Below are positions 49,501 through 63,049 of a stretch of 64,000 bases of DNA, in pieces (the first letter of the stretch is position 1; every line of letters starts with the position of its first letter). The notes below the pieces were generated by a model, which worked only from the letters and a program-made list of their open reading frames with translations, was not told where the DNA came from and ran no database searches. Both the position numbers and the translations under genes were made by a program. The DNA is taken from positions 67,840,363 through 67,904,362 of the forward strand of contig CM050648.1 of NCBI GenBank assembly GCA_027574665.1. Direction: 5' to 3'. The DNA comes from Rhynochetos jubatus (taxonomy: Eukaryota; Chordata; Aves; Eurypygiformes; Rhynochetidae).

Positions 49501-52500
49501 CTGAAGAAGTAAGGCCCATAGATAACATGTAACCCTGAAGTAGAAAGAGAACCAATAAATGAAGTGGTAATTAGGAATGTCTACTGATGATCATGGTAGA
49601 TTTCAGGAAATCAGAACAACTGTACAATTAAGATTTCAAAAAAGATTACAGAATTGCAAGAAGAGTCAATGAAGATGATGATTAAAACTGATTATTTCTC
49701 TCGTGTTTTCTTTCCTCATCTAACATGTAAGACCATCAATGGGAATCCAAATAGTCCATATAAAAACTGGTGCCAAAGGGAAACATAACAGCATCAGGTG
49801 TTTCAGAGACTGAAGAGAGGAAGACAGCTTATCTGTGCAGATGCAAACTTCACTATATAAGAAATTGAAAGGAAGATGGGAAAAAAATACAAAGATGGAT
49901 ATTAGAAACTGGAGCTGAACGAAGGGTACATAACCTCATAGCAAACACCAAACAGGTAATTATCTTCAATGTGTGGTTGTTGCTAGTATGTGTTACTTTT
50001 ATAGACTGAATGGGACCGGGTTTTTCTGTTTTCTCTGCAAGTCAGGGCTGCTGTCTCCCACACCCTCTACAGGATCATATAATTAAATCAGGGGAATGGT
50101 TATTTCTGTATGTTTATTGTAATACTCACAGTCGTCTAGCGATCAGTTGTAGAGGTCTGCTTCCTCATCAGTCCATTAAGTAACCCAAAAGCCGGAATGA
50201 CACCAGCATTGAGGAGTCCAGACTCTCTCTGGTTTCTAAAGTGTGTCAAATGACTGAGGTACTGATACTATGCTCAGACTATGAAGAGTATGTTGTGTAC
50301 TGTAGTTGCACCCTAGTATTTCAGAAACATAAATTAAAAAGAGATGAAAGGTTTATGTATGTGTTCTATACTTACATCTGTTTATAGTATCTCAAACATT
50401 TCTAACTAGGGTACTACTTACCATGACTGGCGTTTTCATTCAATATTTGTTTTACTCTGAAACCATCTGATAGTCTTTCTTTTTGATGGTAACTGTGAAC
50501 TTTTAAATATAACGATAACCAATTATTAATGGATTTTAGAATTAACGTTGTAAAGCTTTCTGTAACAAAAGCCAGACTTAGCTAGTGGGAAGGAAGATAA
50601 GAACTATAATAGGTTATAGAAAACATTGTTACCAGATTACCCCAACATTATCACTCACCTTCCACTTAAAAAGGAAAAGATCTGGGCACATACCTGAATA
50701 TCTGAAGAACCATATTGTCCCGCCTTCTGCTACTACTGGTTGCCAGTAGACTTTCCTTTTGTGGGGGTGGGTGTGGTTCAACGGGTTATGAAGAAAAGCA
50801 GCAGTACCTGTATGCTTGTGATTCAAAACTGTAGAATAGCAATGTAGGCTAGAACAGTAGAGAGGTAGAAGAAACATGAGAAAGTGCCAGATGGCCGCAT
50901 CTGACTGTGTGTTACCCTCTACCTCAGTTCTCCAGAATATTAACTTCCATTTGAGTATATTTATGACCAGGGTATTACAAGGTTGTGTGGGTTTTGTTTT
51001 GTTTCATTTATATTCTAAAGGGTATGAAGAGTAATAAGAGTACTTGTTCCTTTGGGGGGAAGGCAAATGAAAGGATTTTTCGTACTTTCTCCTAACTCAT
51101 GTATCTAAGGACAGTACCAGAATTACCCTCGATATAGGAACAGGGAAGTCTGTAGCCAGTTCATATTCAGTTGAACCAGACAAAAGTTGCTTTAGGAGTA
51201 GTTAGTGTGGGCCATAATATCTATTCATTTACACTCATCAGACCTTGTTCTCCCCCTTACAAGAGCTGAGGGTGAGGCAAAAGCTACTGCAGCATCCTGT
51301 ATTTTATTCGATGTTAATGTCTGGTTTTCCAGCCTCACTGTGCTCCATCTGCATCAGTCCAGAATGTGGAGTGGTTCTGACATGAAATTTCTCCTAACAA
51401 ACTGATGGAATTCTTATATTATTGCAGGCAGTTTTTCTCTCCCTTTTGTGATATAAAGATCAATCTTGTTGCTGCTCTTTGGTGCTTGTTTTTATACTCT
51501 TAAAAAAAAAAAAAATTCACATAAACCTTTATTTTCTATGGAAAGTTAAAACAGAACCAGAAGCAGCTTGTAGATATCATATTTACCTATTAAACAAGAC
51601 AGAAATGTGCTTATCTGCTTTAAGACAAATGTGGCTTTATTTTAAAGTATTTTGCAAAGACCATGACTATGATTCGTCACCTGATTATCAGCTGTAAAGG
51701 CTTTTATTAAATACCATCCCCTTATTCATTGTTTTCATATGAAAGTGGTAAACAATGACTATTGCATACATAACTCTTCAGTACTGTAAAAGCAGAGGGC
51801 TGAAGTGTGTTGTCCTTCCTATGATATTTCAATTTAAACATGGCTGCATTGCAGTAATGTCACATCTCGTTTACACTGTGGACTTGGTGGGAGACAGGGA
51901 TCATTACAGGGAGAACACTGAGAAAAATACATTACACACTAGTCATAACCATAAAAGAAACTAAAGAGAAAGAGACATACTGATGCACATGCAGGTTCTA
52001 TAATAGAACAGAAGAATAGGATTGCACTGAGAAATGTACAAAGGCAGTAAGTTTAGAAGAGAGTTACCACTGCACTAAATTGTCAAGCTTGAGTCAAATG
52101 ATATTACTTCTGACACCTCTGGCTACAGTACATTGCTTTTGGATTCAGCTTCTCCACTTTTCCTTGGTTGTTGCAGTAAAGGCAATTCCCTTGTGCTTTG
52201 ATTGTTGAGATTATCCTCTTTTATATAGCTTCCCCTTTCCCTTTCTTTCCCTCCTCTTTTCTGTACTAGCATTGTGAGTGTGTGCAAAGATTGTGCAGAT
52301 CGCTGTAATGTTGTCTATATTTTTAAGTCAGTCATTGACTTAGACAGCCAAAAGCAGAGTACTGTACTGTTTGCATTATTTATTTACATAATAATAAGAT
52401 GAACATAATTAATTAAGTATATTCACATATGAAATAACTAACTTCAGTAGACAACCCATTTTATGTGCCTATATGCTCATATACACTCCATAAGTGTCAG

Positions 52501-53724
52501 CAAAGGTATGACTCAGCTATTGCATTTCCCCTTTTTTTTTTTTCAAAAAAGCATGGGTATCTTTCTATCTGAGTCCCCATAGTTTCAGATCAGAAAGGTT
52601 TGTAGCAAATGGAGAATGCACCCAGGTGTCCAGATTTACAAGAGAGCCATGAGCTGGAGTCAAGAGCATAGTATCATGGTTTTCTTAGGCAGATATCACT
52701 GCCCACATAAACTTTATGACTAACCCAGACTTGCACAGTTTCCATGCTGCAACCAAAGTTTGTTGTGATGGTCCTGCTTTGCGTACCATGCAGGGGGTTG
52801 ACAAGGTGAGATTGAAATGGAGCTGTGAGTTCAAGAGGAGACTGTCTTTAGTGCCAACTGAGTTTTAACAGGAAATCAAGTCGTACAGACCAACAGCCAA
52901 AAGGGAAGCAATAAGATGCCTGTAAGCCTGACTGGTAACCTGGCTATACAGTCAAGCAGAGATGGAAGGGCAGCAAAAAGACTAATAAATTGAAGGAGGT
53001 AAGGGGGACATCAGCTAGAGAACAGGTGTGACATGAAGGCCTGTAACTAAGCCTGCCTTACTTGCTGTGATCACCATATCAGTTTCAATGTGGCTCTTCA
53101 GTAACCTGTGCTGAAGGCTGAACAATCTCAGAACCCCTACTGAGATATGCTGCATCCTCCCTTGGTAATCTTGACCTAAAACTTGATTATTCTAGTATGA
53201 ATGGAAAACAGCAGAACATACAGCATTACCAGAACTGGGAAAGGACAGAAATGGGGTTCTGTCCTTTGTTAAAACTCTTCAGACTAGTCATCTTCAGGTT
53301 TTGAGGGTTTTTTTACTACACTATATGGTGAATGAAATGTAGAATAATTAAGAAATTAGAACAACTTCTGATTTTTAAAGTACCAGTGAATTAGTCTGTC
53401 AGAGGCTAGTTTGTTAATTCCTGAAAAAAAGTAACCTCAAACAAGTGTTTTTTAATTACTTACTAAGGGTTGAGGGTTTTAATTGTTTATAACACTTGAG
53501 TAAAATACAGTATGGAAACCATCTTAGTAATCAGTAGTGGAAGAAAACCTATTTGCAGAAACATCCAAATTCTACAGAATGAAGTAGACTAAGAAAGGAA
53601 AATAAGAGAAATAACTTGTAGAAGATTTGATACATTTTTAAACAAAACATTAGTTTGTTCATGAATATAGAAATATAATTGCAGACCAGTCATCAAATTC
53701 TGTCACTTACTATTACAGGCATTC
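49501..53724. other. Unique AT-rich DNA, no gene seen
   Basis: No gene or transposon can be supported. The stretch 52600-53060 is somewhat GC-richer and could be old repeat or untranslated RNA, but I cannot place it. A 12-base T run sits at 52532-52543. Confidence 0.45.
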
Positions 53725-53748
53725 TATTATATAATTAATTATATAATA
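53725..53748. repeat. Perfect 24-bp AT palindrome
   Basis: TATTATATAATT followed by AATTATATAATA is its own reverse complement over all 24 bases with no spacer. Such AT palindromes can extrude as cruciforms and break or delete. Confidence 0.9.
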
Positions 53749-55639
53749 AACGTTCTCATGTAACTATTGAAGTCATGTTAAAAATAGTGTACTTTAACTC
53801 TCATTGATGTGCTTCACATGTGACTTTGCTAATGGTTACTGGTGTACACTAATTTCCAGAAGAAATCTACTCCTCTCATGGTTTATAATAGTCTGTTTTT
53901 TTCTGCCATCATCATTATTATTCTTTAGCATAAGCAGTTCCTCTTCCTACTTTGTTTATTACAAGTATTTATTTGCTCTTTATTTTCAGTGATTGTGCCA
54001 TCTCATTTTTGGTAGACTGAACAAACTGAATTCTAATGCATTGCACAATGGATCAGAAGCACAGCTCTCCAAGATACTTCTGCATAGTACTCTTGTCTTC
54101 AAACAGGATAATGGCTACATAGCACAGAATTAGAAGACTGGTCCCAAAAAACAAATAGTCGAGTTTATAAGCAGTTTTGTTTTCATCTTGATTAAATTTA
54201 TTTGCAGTTTTATAAAGCCAAAATAATACACTGTATCAACTTTGGTTTTCATTGTTTTGGGCCACATTGATTATCCCCTCCAGTAATATTCAGGCCCTGC
54301 AATCAGTGATGTTTTACTGTAAATGAGCTTTAGTACACACAAACATTGAAAAAGTCCTGGCAAGTTCTATTACTTAGAATTAATTTATATGATGTTTATG
54401 CTGTTACAAAGTATCTGCAGGTTTCTGGAATGATGATCCCCTAGGGACAGGTAGTGAATAAAACTTAAGGACAAAGTGTATACTGAGATAGACATATGGT
54501 TATTAGGTACAGTCTATTCCCGTATTTAACTGAACCTTATGAAAACTTGGTGACTGTTCCTTTCTTCTTTCCTCAGCTTCCTTTGTTAACCTTCCACCTA
54601 CAATACCTCTTACATCTTTTTGTGTGTGTCCTTTCAGTCATATTTTTCTTGTATTTAGCAGCCTTTTAGTACTGCAAAACCCCAAAATGTTTCTCCCTGT
54701 AGCACTATGTTTAGGTAAAGAAGCATTAGATGTATATATTTTTTATTTCACAGAAGGGGTGGTCAGGCTTCATGCAGATGAACATGATACTAGAATATGG
54801 ATAACCTTATAGTCACTTTCCAGTGTGCATCCATACATGACAGGTGAAGTTTGTTGATGAAGTGTCACTGCTGGCATTCTCTCCTATACTTTAAGTGCAT
54901 GGTCCACCTCCTTAAACTTATAAAGGTAATTTAAAAACCTAAACCTCCTGGATTTTCTTACTTATGGCACTTTTATGATGCTTATGCAAGTATTTTAATA
55001 TGAGATATAACTCTGGTACATTATTGTTAGTAGTAAAGTACCTCTCAAAACTCTTGGTAATCTGAAGACAAACGGAGCAATAGGCTTAAATGTAATATTG
55101 AATAATAAACTTACCCCATTTTGGACTTAAATAAGATGTCCCTGTTTATTTTTTAAGTAAGTGGAAGTCTTTTCTATCTCACCTGTCAACAGTTATGAGT
55201 GTACCAGATCTAGCATGCTCTTTGCTCTGCTCAAAGTCTGGGAAAGATTCCTCCCTCATCAGTCTAGCTCTTTCTAACTTGACTTATGCTGTGTCTGCAC
55301 AGGAGGCCAGGATTGAACCTTGATATTTTACAAAAACTTGTACAGGATTAAGAGAGTGGACACCTGGTTATATTCCCCTAGTGCAATGGCGATTACTGTA
55401 TTCCCAAGCATTCTGTCTGTGCTAGCCTACTTTGACACGTTTGGGTAGCTGGAAGTGCTTTTTAACATCATACAAATTAATCCAGCCTGGGGCTGGATTA
55501 GCTGTAGTAATGGACAGCATGTAAGGGTTTTCAGGCACACAGCCATCTACACCTTGACAGGCTTGCTGTACTTCCAATAATTTATTAAATCTTTGACAAA
55601 CTTTAAAGGAAACTGTCAAAATGTTTCATCATTTTTTTC
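53749..55639. other. Unique AT-rich DNA, no gene seen
   Basis: The only structure noted is a 10-bp hairpin at 55478-55500. Frames of about 62 codons show no recognisable product. Confidence 0.5.
55478..55500. repeat. 10-bp inverted repeat with TAATCC sites
   Basis: TAATCCAGCC (55478-55487) is the exact reverse complement of GGCTGGATTA (55491-55500) with three bases between. Each arm holds TAATCC, the core recognised by OTX/PITX-type homeodomains, in divergent orientation. Confidence 0.8.
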
Positions 55640-55930
55640 TTCTTATGCCATTTTTAGTAAATTTATTGCACATGAAAAAAAGACATCCCTAGGCATAGCC
55701 CAGGAGCACTAGGGCAAGTTTCCTCGCTCTTCTGCCAACACGTTTCTGTCGTGCCCTGGAGGTAGCACCTGGATTGAGAGGGTAGTTCTGTTCTTCATTT
55801 CCTTGGCCTCTCAGCTGACACTATTAACCAGCTAATTAGTGATGATAAGAGTGGAGTTGTTTTATTACGCAGAGGTATTTTGTTTAATTTTTTTTTCTAT
55901 TATTATTGTTTATAATAGTCCTTGATATCT
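55640..55930. promoter_or_regulatory. Possible conserved noncoding element
   Basis: The block is repeat-free with four CpGs (near 55724, 55741, 55750 and 55868), a TAATTA core (55833-55838) inside CCAGCTAATTAGTGATGATAAG, and a T-rich right edge. No coding frame. The call is weak and based on composition. Confidence 0.25.
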
Positions 55931-57123
55931 TACAACTGAAACTGTTTATTTCTTATCAGTTCATCACATGCATCTTCTGCTTTATGAGTATAGGTCTGCT
56001 TGTAAATGTAAGGTTCCCAGCAGTGGGAGTGTAATGTTGTCTGTTTTAGAGAAAAGGGCATTTGGAATGTTTGGGAACAAAAACAGATCTGAAAAATTAT
56101 ACACATGGGTGAAAAGAGCAACACAGCTGAGCTTACTGTACCATTCCTAACAACATCTCTTTTCACTTCTAAACTGTGACTAGCTACTGAACATGTTCTC
56201 TTTCCTTGTGTACTTGCGGGTATTTTGCTAACAGAACTAAAACTGTTGCTGCTTGTGGAGCATTATTAACTTCGTTGACTTTGTAACCTTGGAAGAAGTC
56301 TATAGCCTGATGCTGTTCCGGAGGACAAGTTTAGAGCTTCTTATTCAGCTTTTACTGTCTTTACTCAAAGGGCTGAAAAATGGAATGATTGTAACAGGTT
56401 GCAATCCTCCATTGATATCATCCTGCTATTTTACTTAAAAGTAAACCAGAATTCCCCATAGCTGGTTTCTCTTGGGAAATCTGGAAATTTGCCTATACCC
56501 TCAGCAAAATCTTAGGTATTTTGGTTATTAATAGTTTTTGGCTGTTAGGTTTATTAGTGGGGTTTTAATATGCAAATTATGTCTGTATTTCGATTCATCT
56601 AGACTTTTATTATTGTTTGTTCATAAAGAAGTATAGGCCAGATGGTAAAGTATCTTTGTTGAGAAAAGTAAAAAAACCCTACAATTGTCATGGAATATTT
56701 TATACAAAATGCTGAAAGTATAGAGAGGAGTGGGAAGTTATAACACAGTTAATGTATTAATGTATCTTTTGCTGTGTACACACAAAGAAGGCAGCACATG
56801 CTTATTCCTAAGGTCAACATAATGCCTGCAGGCTGGGAAGCAGAAGGAAGATAAATGAAGAGGGAAGGAAGAATGCATATTGGCTACAAGGCAAGATGGT
56901 GGTTCACGATCCTTGCTTTGTCTTTGATCTAGTTTCATTAATGAGAAATTTTACAAAGCTGCAAGGAGTTCTCTGGTTGCAAGACAAATTCAGCTTAGGC
57001 TGCCCATGCAGGTGTGCATGGGAAGGAATGACACAAGAAGTTTTCCAGAATGTATGCATTCTTCCACAAATGCATTCATCATTTCAATTTAATAACCATC
57101 GTGGCTGAACATCACTTGAAAAC
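55931..57123. other. Unique AT-rich DNA, no gene seen
   Basis: No gene, repeat or RNA element can be supported. Confidence 0.5.
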
Positions 57124-57429
57124 ATGAAGGGTCAGATGTTGATAAAAGCAGTTTTGAAATGTACTGCTTCAAGCAAAGGGGAGGAGAGAGTTCTGGATCC
57201 AATCTACTGTGGAATGAACAATGTTGCTGAGAAGATGCAAAACAGGGTAGCTGCCAGTATATTGGGTTGTTATTTTTCAGTTGAGTCATCTGCAGCAGTG
57301 GAAGAGTGCTTGGAATATTTGTTTATGGAGATAATAAGAAATGAAATTATCAGCCACCTACAATTAATGAATAGCAACTCCTTTGAAATGAATAATCATA
57401 AGGATGCTACCGGGGAAACTCTCCCTTGA
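57124..57429 (+). other. Open frame of 101 codons with mildly coding-like composition
   Basis: ATG-to-TGA frame in a stretch that is less AT-biased at its start. The peptide has an ordinary amino-acid mixture (acidic helix-like VESSAAVEECLEYLFMEII in the middle), without low-complexity bias. I recognise no family, and there is no clear promoter, splice site or Kozak context (AAAACATGA upstream). It may be a chance frame or an exon remnant. Confidence 0.2.
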
Positions 57430-59480
57430 CTTTAACATAAATCTTGCTACTTATCATCTGGAATCTAACATTTATGGCTACAGCTAACAAGGTCGTGAGC
57501 TCCTAGTGTCATCATGATTCCTATAAGAATTTTGATCCCATCGTCTCATTTGAGGGTGAATTATGTTACATGTACAAGACTCATAAGATGTCTGCAGTCT
57601 TCCCGTTAGGTAGTCTTCTCTAAATCAGTTCCTAAAGTTGTTTAACACTTGACTGAATTGTTGTGCAGACTCTTGCTAGAAAGTCAAATGGAAGGTATCT
57701 CTTACTCTGTGTCACCTAACTCTGGGCAAAATTATCTCCTTCAAGAGATCCATTTTGAAGAAGCAAGTAAAACCTTGCATGCTTGTGAGATGGCCAGGGA
57801 AAAATAAGAGAACTTACCTTTTTTCTGGAGTGTAAGATTTTGGCATCAGATCGGAAAAGGAATCTATCAAAAGCTTATCTGATTCAAGGCGTAGGAGGTA
57901 GATATCAGTATATGCATCTATATACTTGACACAGGAAAACAGGACTGAGTGTGTGCAGGAATGGAATTTGATGTTTGCTTGGTTTTTTTCTTAATCCAAA
58001 TTAGCATAGTTAAATATTGAATTAACAAAAATATTTATGCCAGAAAGAGTCATTGTCAAAATTTCCTACAGACCATCCAACATCTAAAAGCAAACAAGGC
58101 ACATATCCCATAAAAACAACTGTTTTCATTGCACAGATCTGATTTTCTCAGGCCTTCTCCGTCGTGTACTGTACAAGACAAGACATTTAGAAAAAATATG
58201 ATGTGATCATCTAATAATTCTAAGGTGATTGTAATACAAAAATAGGGAAAAGGTGTGTGTTTGTGAAATGTCATCTCTGGTAGCTGTTCTACTCCTGGTC
58301 TTACTTAAATTTCAAGTGCTTGAATTTGAAATTATAATAATATTTGAAATCTTTTAAAATTATTCATACATACATAGTATTAATATGTATGCTTTTACCA
58401 TTTGAAACACGGCATTTCTAAACTGTCTTTTGTTTATTTGTTATTTATACTATATGCTCATTATAGGGTGTCTTGTAGCTATCTCTTCATCATCTATAGG
58501 TAAGTCACCTGATTAGATAGACAAATCAAATTAACATTTTTTATCAGACTGCTTTGTAAAATTTTTTTCCAGAATTACATATTTTAGGCTAATTTGATAT
58601 TAATTGTATTCATCTTTATGCATCAAAATAAACCAAGTCAATCTGATGAGTAAAGAGCAATACATTTGTTTTAGAGTTCTCCTAGTAAGTAAGTAAGTGG
58701 ATGGGAAGAATTACTGAATTTCATGATGGTGAAGCTTAGTAAACTTCCTTTCTACTTATTCACTGATCCTTTCAAAGTAACCAATGGGAATGGAAGAAAA
58801 TGTGCAAATGTCAGTGAGTCCCACACTACAGTTATTCTGTTATATGAACATATCCATTATTTGGAGATATCCAAATGAAGACATATGAAAAATGACAATA
58901 TGTTCATTAAAATATTTTATTTCCTCAAAAGTCTACAAACCTAGTAATTGATGTTTATGCTGAGCTATTATATATACCTTAATTTTGCAGAAAGCTAAGC
59001 ATCTTAGCTGCAATTCCCTATGTATTTAATTTAGATTTCACAGTCATACAGGAAGATTATTAGGAAAACACCATCAACTAAGTGACAGAGATATATACTG
59101 CATTCTTGTAAAACTTTAAATCCACAATATATGGCTTTAGTTATGAAGGATCATCTAAAATGCAACCATTACTTTTATGAAATTGAACTGTAAACCTCAT
59201 TTGAGTAGAGCACTTAATGAGTGACTGAGGCTACTGGATTGTTAAACTGGAGAAAGGAGTTTCTTTCACAGCAAGTAGGAACTGTAGAAAAAGGCTAGTG
59301 TTATGACAAACTTTGCTTTCCACAATAACTGATGGAGTATGGAAATCCTCCAAACATTAGCTGATCACTTATGACCTGAATAGTGTCACACCAGCATTTG
59401 GAAACACTTTTAAAGAAGATCAGTAGGTTTTCTAAACAAAAGGGTTAGGGAAGAAAAGGTAAGCAAACTACAAGGCAGCC
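57430..59480. other. Unique AT-rich DNA, no gene seen
   Basis: No feature supported. GTAAGTAAGTAAGT near 58685 is a three-unit simple repeat. Confidence 0.5.
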
Positions 59481-59682
59481 TCTTTGGGATAATCAGTCAG
59501 GAATGCACACTATAATCTAGAAAGGTATGGCTTGAGCTTTGCAATATATCTTCCAGACTCAAGTGACAGAGGAGGAAAACCATAAAAGCAGTAAGCCCAG
59601 TCCCGCTGCCACTCAAAGAGGCAGCAGAACTAGTATTTACACTTGGGGAGTTTTGGTCCCTTGAGCGTTCCCTGCTCATAAC

Positions 59683-59694
59683 GCCACCTGCTAG
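59683..59694. promoter_or_regulatory. CTCF-like core
   Basis: GCCACCTGCTAG, within CATAACGCCACCTGCTAGCAGACC, matches the reverse-complement CTCF core (GCCMCCTRSTGG) at 11 of 12 positions. It lies in a less AT-rich patch (59560-59750). A single motif match in 64 kb is expected at moderate frequency, so the call is weak. Confidence 0.2.
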
Positions 59695-59720
59695 CAGACC
59701 TGTGAACTGTAACAGGCAAG

Positions 59721-62700
59721 GACACATGGTCCTCCAGAGGACTTTCTCTCATTCAGACATTAGCAAGAAGAATCACCAAGGTGCATGCGACTAGACATTT
59801 TGAAAGAAAATTATATGAATCTGTGGATTAATACAGAACTACCCAAGACAGGCAGTGAGGTTAACGACGTGCTGAATCACAGGACCTGATGTGCATGCTT
59901 CCTGGAGCAGGAACACCTGAAGGCCTTAAAGAAGAATTCAGAGCAACATCATACCCGATACACTCAATAAGTAAGGGTAGCAGTACTAAGATTAAAAGGG
60001 TTGCAGTCAACATAGCTCTTTCCATCTTTATTAGCCTCCAATCTATTAATAAAATCTGGTTTATATCTATAACATATATTAGTTCCACAAACGTCAGTAA
60101 GATAACTATTGACTACAGAATTTTCTCTTTTTTTCTTCACATTTATTGCTACAATATTAAAAAAATTAGTTTACCAGGCTACATAATCAAAAGCTGTTTG
60201 AATGAACCTGCCTTCAGAAAGACATAGAGAACAAATTGCAGTTATTGCTTTTAATATAAAAATCATCAGACTATAAACTACCATTGTAGAATTAGTGGTT
60301 TTTTTTAAAGATATTATTTATTAATATATCTCTTACAAAACAGATTATAATTACTCTTCTGCGTAATTTATATTGTATTTTCAGCATGAAAAAGCTCACA
60401 GAACCAAATGACGATACAGTATCTCTTGTGCCATAAATGTGTTGCTGTTATTAAATTTTACCTTGGCAGCTGTTTAAATGCTTATCTAGGAAATGTTTAA
60501 ATAATGTCTGTAATAGGAAAGATTGACCCCATCATAATCTGTCATCCAGTTCACATAAATGATATTATACTATAAGTTAACTACTCTGTTTTAATGACTT
60601 GTGTGGAATGGACCTTCATTTTGGTGGGACAGGATGGGCTTGGTGGGCACAAGGTCTGTTGGAGTCAGACACCAATAAGAAGCAGAAAACTAGGGCTCTT
60701 TCTGAGTGTGGTGATAGTGTGCTATGCCTTGTGTACAAAATAACTTATTTGGATATACACTGACATAGTTTTTGAGCACTTTTAGGACCCTTGATTTCCC
60801 ACTGAAAATATCTTGACTCAGTTGAATATGACTGAATATCAAATGCATAGGATGATTGTACTTTGTCAAGTCCCAGGTGATTTTTTTCAGTCAATTACAA
60901 AGTAAGAAATATGAGAAATTACTTCACCTATTCAGGCTGAAAGACTGAAAATCTCTTAAGATTCTCATTCAGTTTTAAATTTCAAGAGTGACCATCCTCC
61001 CTCAGACAAAAAGAAAACTGTGTTTGGATTTTAAAGATGCTTCAGCAGATAATGAAGTGTTCCAGCTCCTTAGCCAGTAAGTTTTGTGAACATCATTGAC
61101 TCTATAATAGCTTGTCACCTTACTATTTTTTGATTCATGAGTTAATATAATTTTACGGTATATTTACCTGTATTTGTTGTTCTGTAGAATTTAGGTAATG
61201 TCATAATGCTTCCTCTAGATGTCCCTTACAAATTTGTGATAAACTTACTTAGATTGTATTTGACACGTTTAACATGGAGACTGTAGGATAGATCATAAGA
61301 AATCCTGTAAGTGGACCAGTATGTCAGAGGTTTTTGGGTTTTGTTCTTTTAATGTAAGAAAGTTTGAAGTTCCAAGTTTCATTAACTGAATGCAGTTCTT
61401 CCACAATTTTCAGACCAAAAATATGTATTTCTCACTTGGATGTGGTGAGAAATGTCATTTCTTTGATAAACAGAACAAATGGGAAGGTACACTAAGTCAT
61501 CCTAAATTCTTTAACTGCAGCTTCTTTTTAATTTAAAATATATCTACCAGACGCAATATATACTGTGTATAGAAGAACAGAGTGTCACATTTAGAATGTG
61601 CTTATCTCTCCCAAGGATTGCACTTGAACATTCCTGTTAAATACTTTAGTAATCAGTTGCTTTAAATCCTATAGGATTTGAACAACAATGTGAATATTTG
61701 CTTTCAGTGAGCAGAAGCTACTTTTAGAGATTTATTTTCTTGCTGGTTTATAATAAGGTATATGAATCTTGCAGTTGTTTTTCATGTGCATGTGTATATG
61801 CATCCTTAAGGTTTGTTTTATTTTTCTTACCCCTTAGCAAAAAACTCCTTAAATATTAATTGATCTGTACTTGAAGAAACAGATGTACTGAATAGGATAA
61901 ACATGCATTTCATTGGATTTGTTTGAATACTTCTCTTTTCTTCTCACTTATAAGGAATATGCACAGGCTATCCCTGTGTTTGGCTGTAGCCCTAATTACT
62001 AAAACTTTGTTGTGGTAAGAATTCTTATTATGTTGGTTTTAAGTCACAGCATGAGAAAACAAATAAAAATCTTTATATTAATTTTTCATTTATTCTTAGA
62101 CATATAATGCACTCCCAGCTTTCTGCCTGCCAGTTTTCTTGGCTTCAATAATGTATAATTAGTTCGTAGAGCATAAAGGTATACATGCCCACAACAATAG
62201 CATTTTTAAAAACCAAAAAACTGAAGGCCAGATTGTACTTCCCCCTGATCTCAGGGAAAAAGAAAATGAGTGATGCTTCCTCAGCAGTTATAAATAGAAG
62301 CACCCCCCTCCCAAACCTAATATTTTAGCTTCCAGGATTATCTATTCCTGATTAAATATTGCTATAGACTTTTATTTTGCAAGTTTTAGTTTATTAAATA
62401 TGGTGCTTCTTACTGGTTCCTGATACTTCCATGCATTTGTGCACTGCTTTAAAAATAATTTGGTAAGAGAAAAATATTTTGCTTATTAACTAATTTCAAT
62501 CGAATTAAACTTATAGAGTGATAACTACTTTTATATAAAACATGCTTTTAAAAAAAGTCAATAACACAGTAAAAATGCATTTTTCATCATAGGTACCAGT
62601 ATTACAAATGTTTCCTTCCATTACTACTGCTCTTTTTTGAAATATTTTTGTCTCATATTCCTAGTTTCACTTTGGATTAGAGTTCACAGTTTTCCCAAGT

Positions 62701-63049
62701 GAGAGAAAAGTAATTTTTACAAAAGTAAATTTATTTGGCTTTGCTTGCTCATTGATGAAGTTGAAAGTGATTTCTAAGCAAAAAGGAATGCTTGCTGGAA
62801 ACGTTCATGAAAAAAAGTGCAGGTTTTCACATGTATTATTTTGGCATGTATTATACAGATGGTTTTGAACATGTTCTTACATTCATCACATGAGCTGATT
62901 TAGGGTTTGTGCTGAATAGGCATCTTTTTGGTGTTTCAGCTAAATATAATTGAACCTGTACCAAAGACAAAGTGCTGCATGCAGGGTTTGCATACAGTAC
63001 AGCAGTTTATACAAACTGCCTTTATAAAGATTGATCTGATAAGAATAAA
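59721..63049. other. Unique AT-rich DNA, no gene seen
   Basis: No gene or transposon can be supported. The frame at 59889-60227 (112 codons) turns into isoleucine/phenylalanine-rich low-complexity sequence typical of chance frames in AT-rich DNA. Confidence 0.5.

Noticed and set aside
52600-53060. Slightly GC-richer stretch considered as degraded retroviral internal sequence
   Set aside because: No frame or motif of a retroviral gene could be identified, and no flanking LTRs exist.
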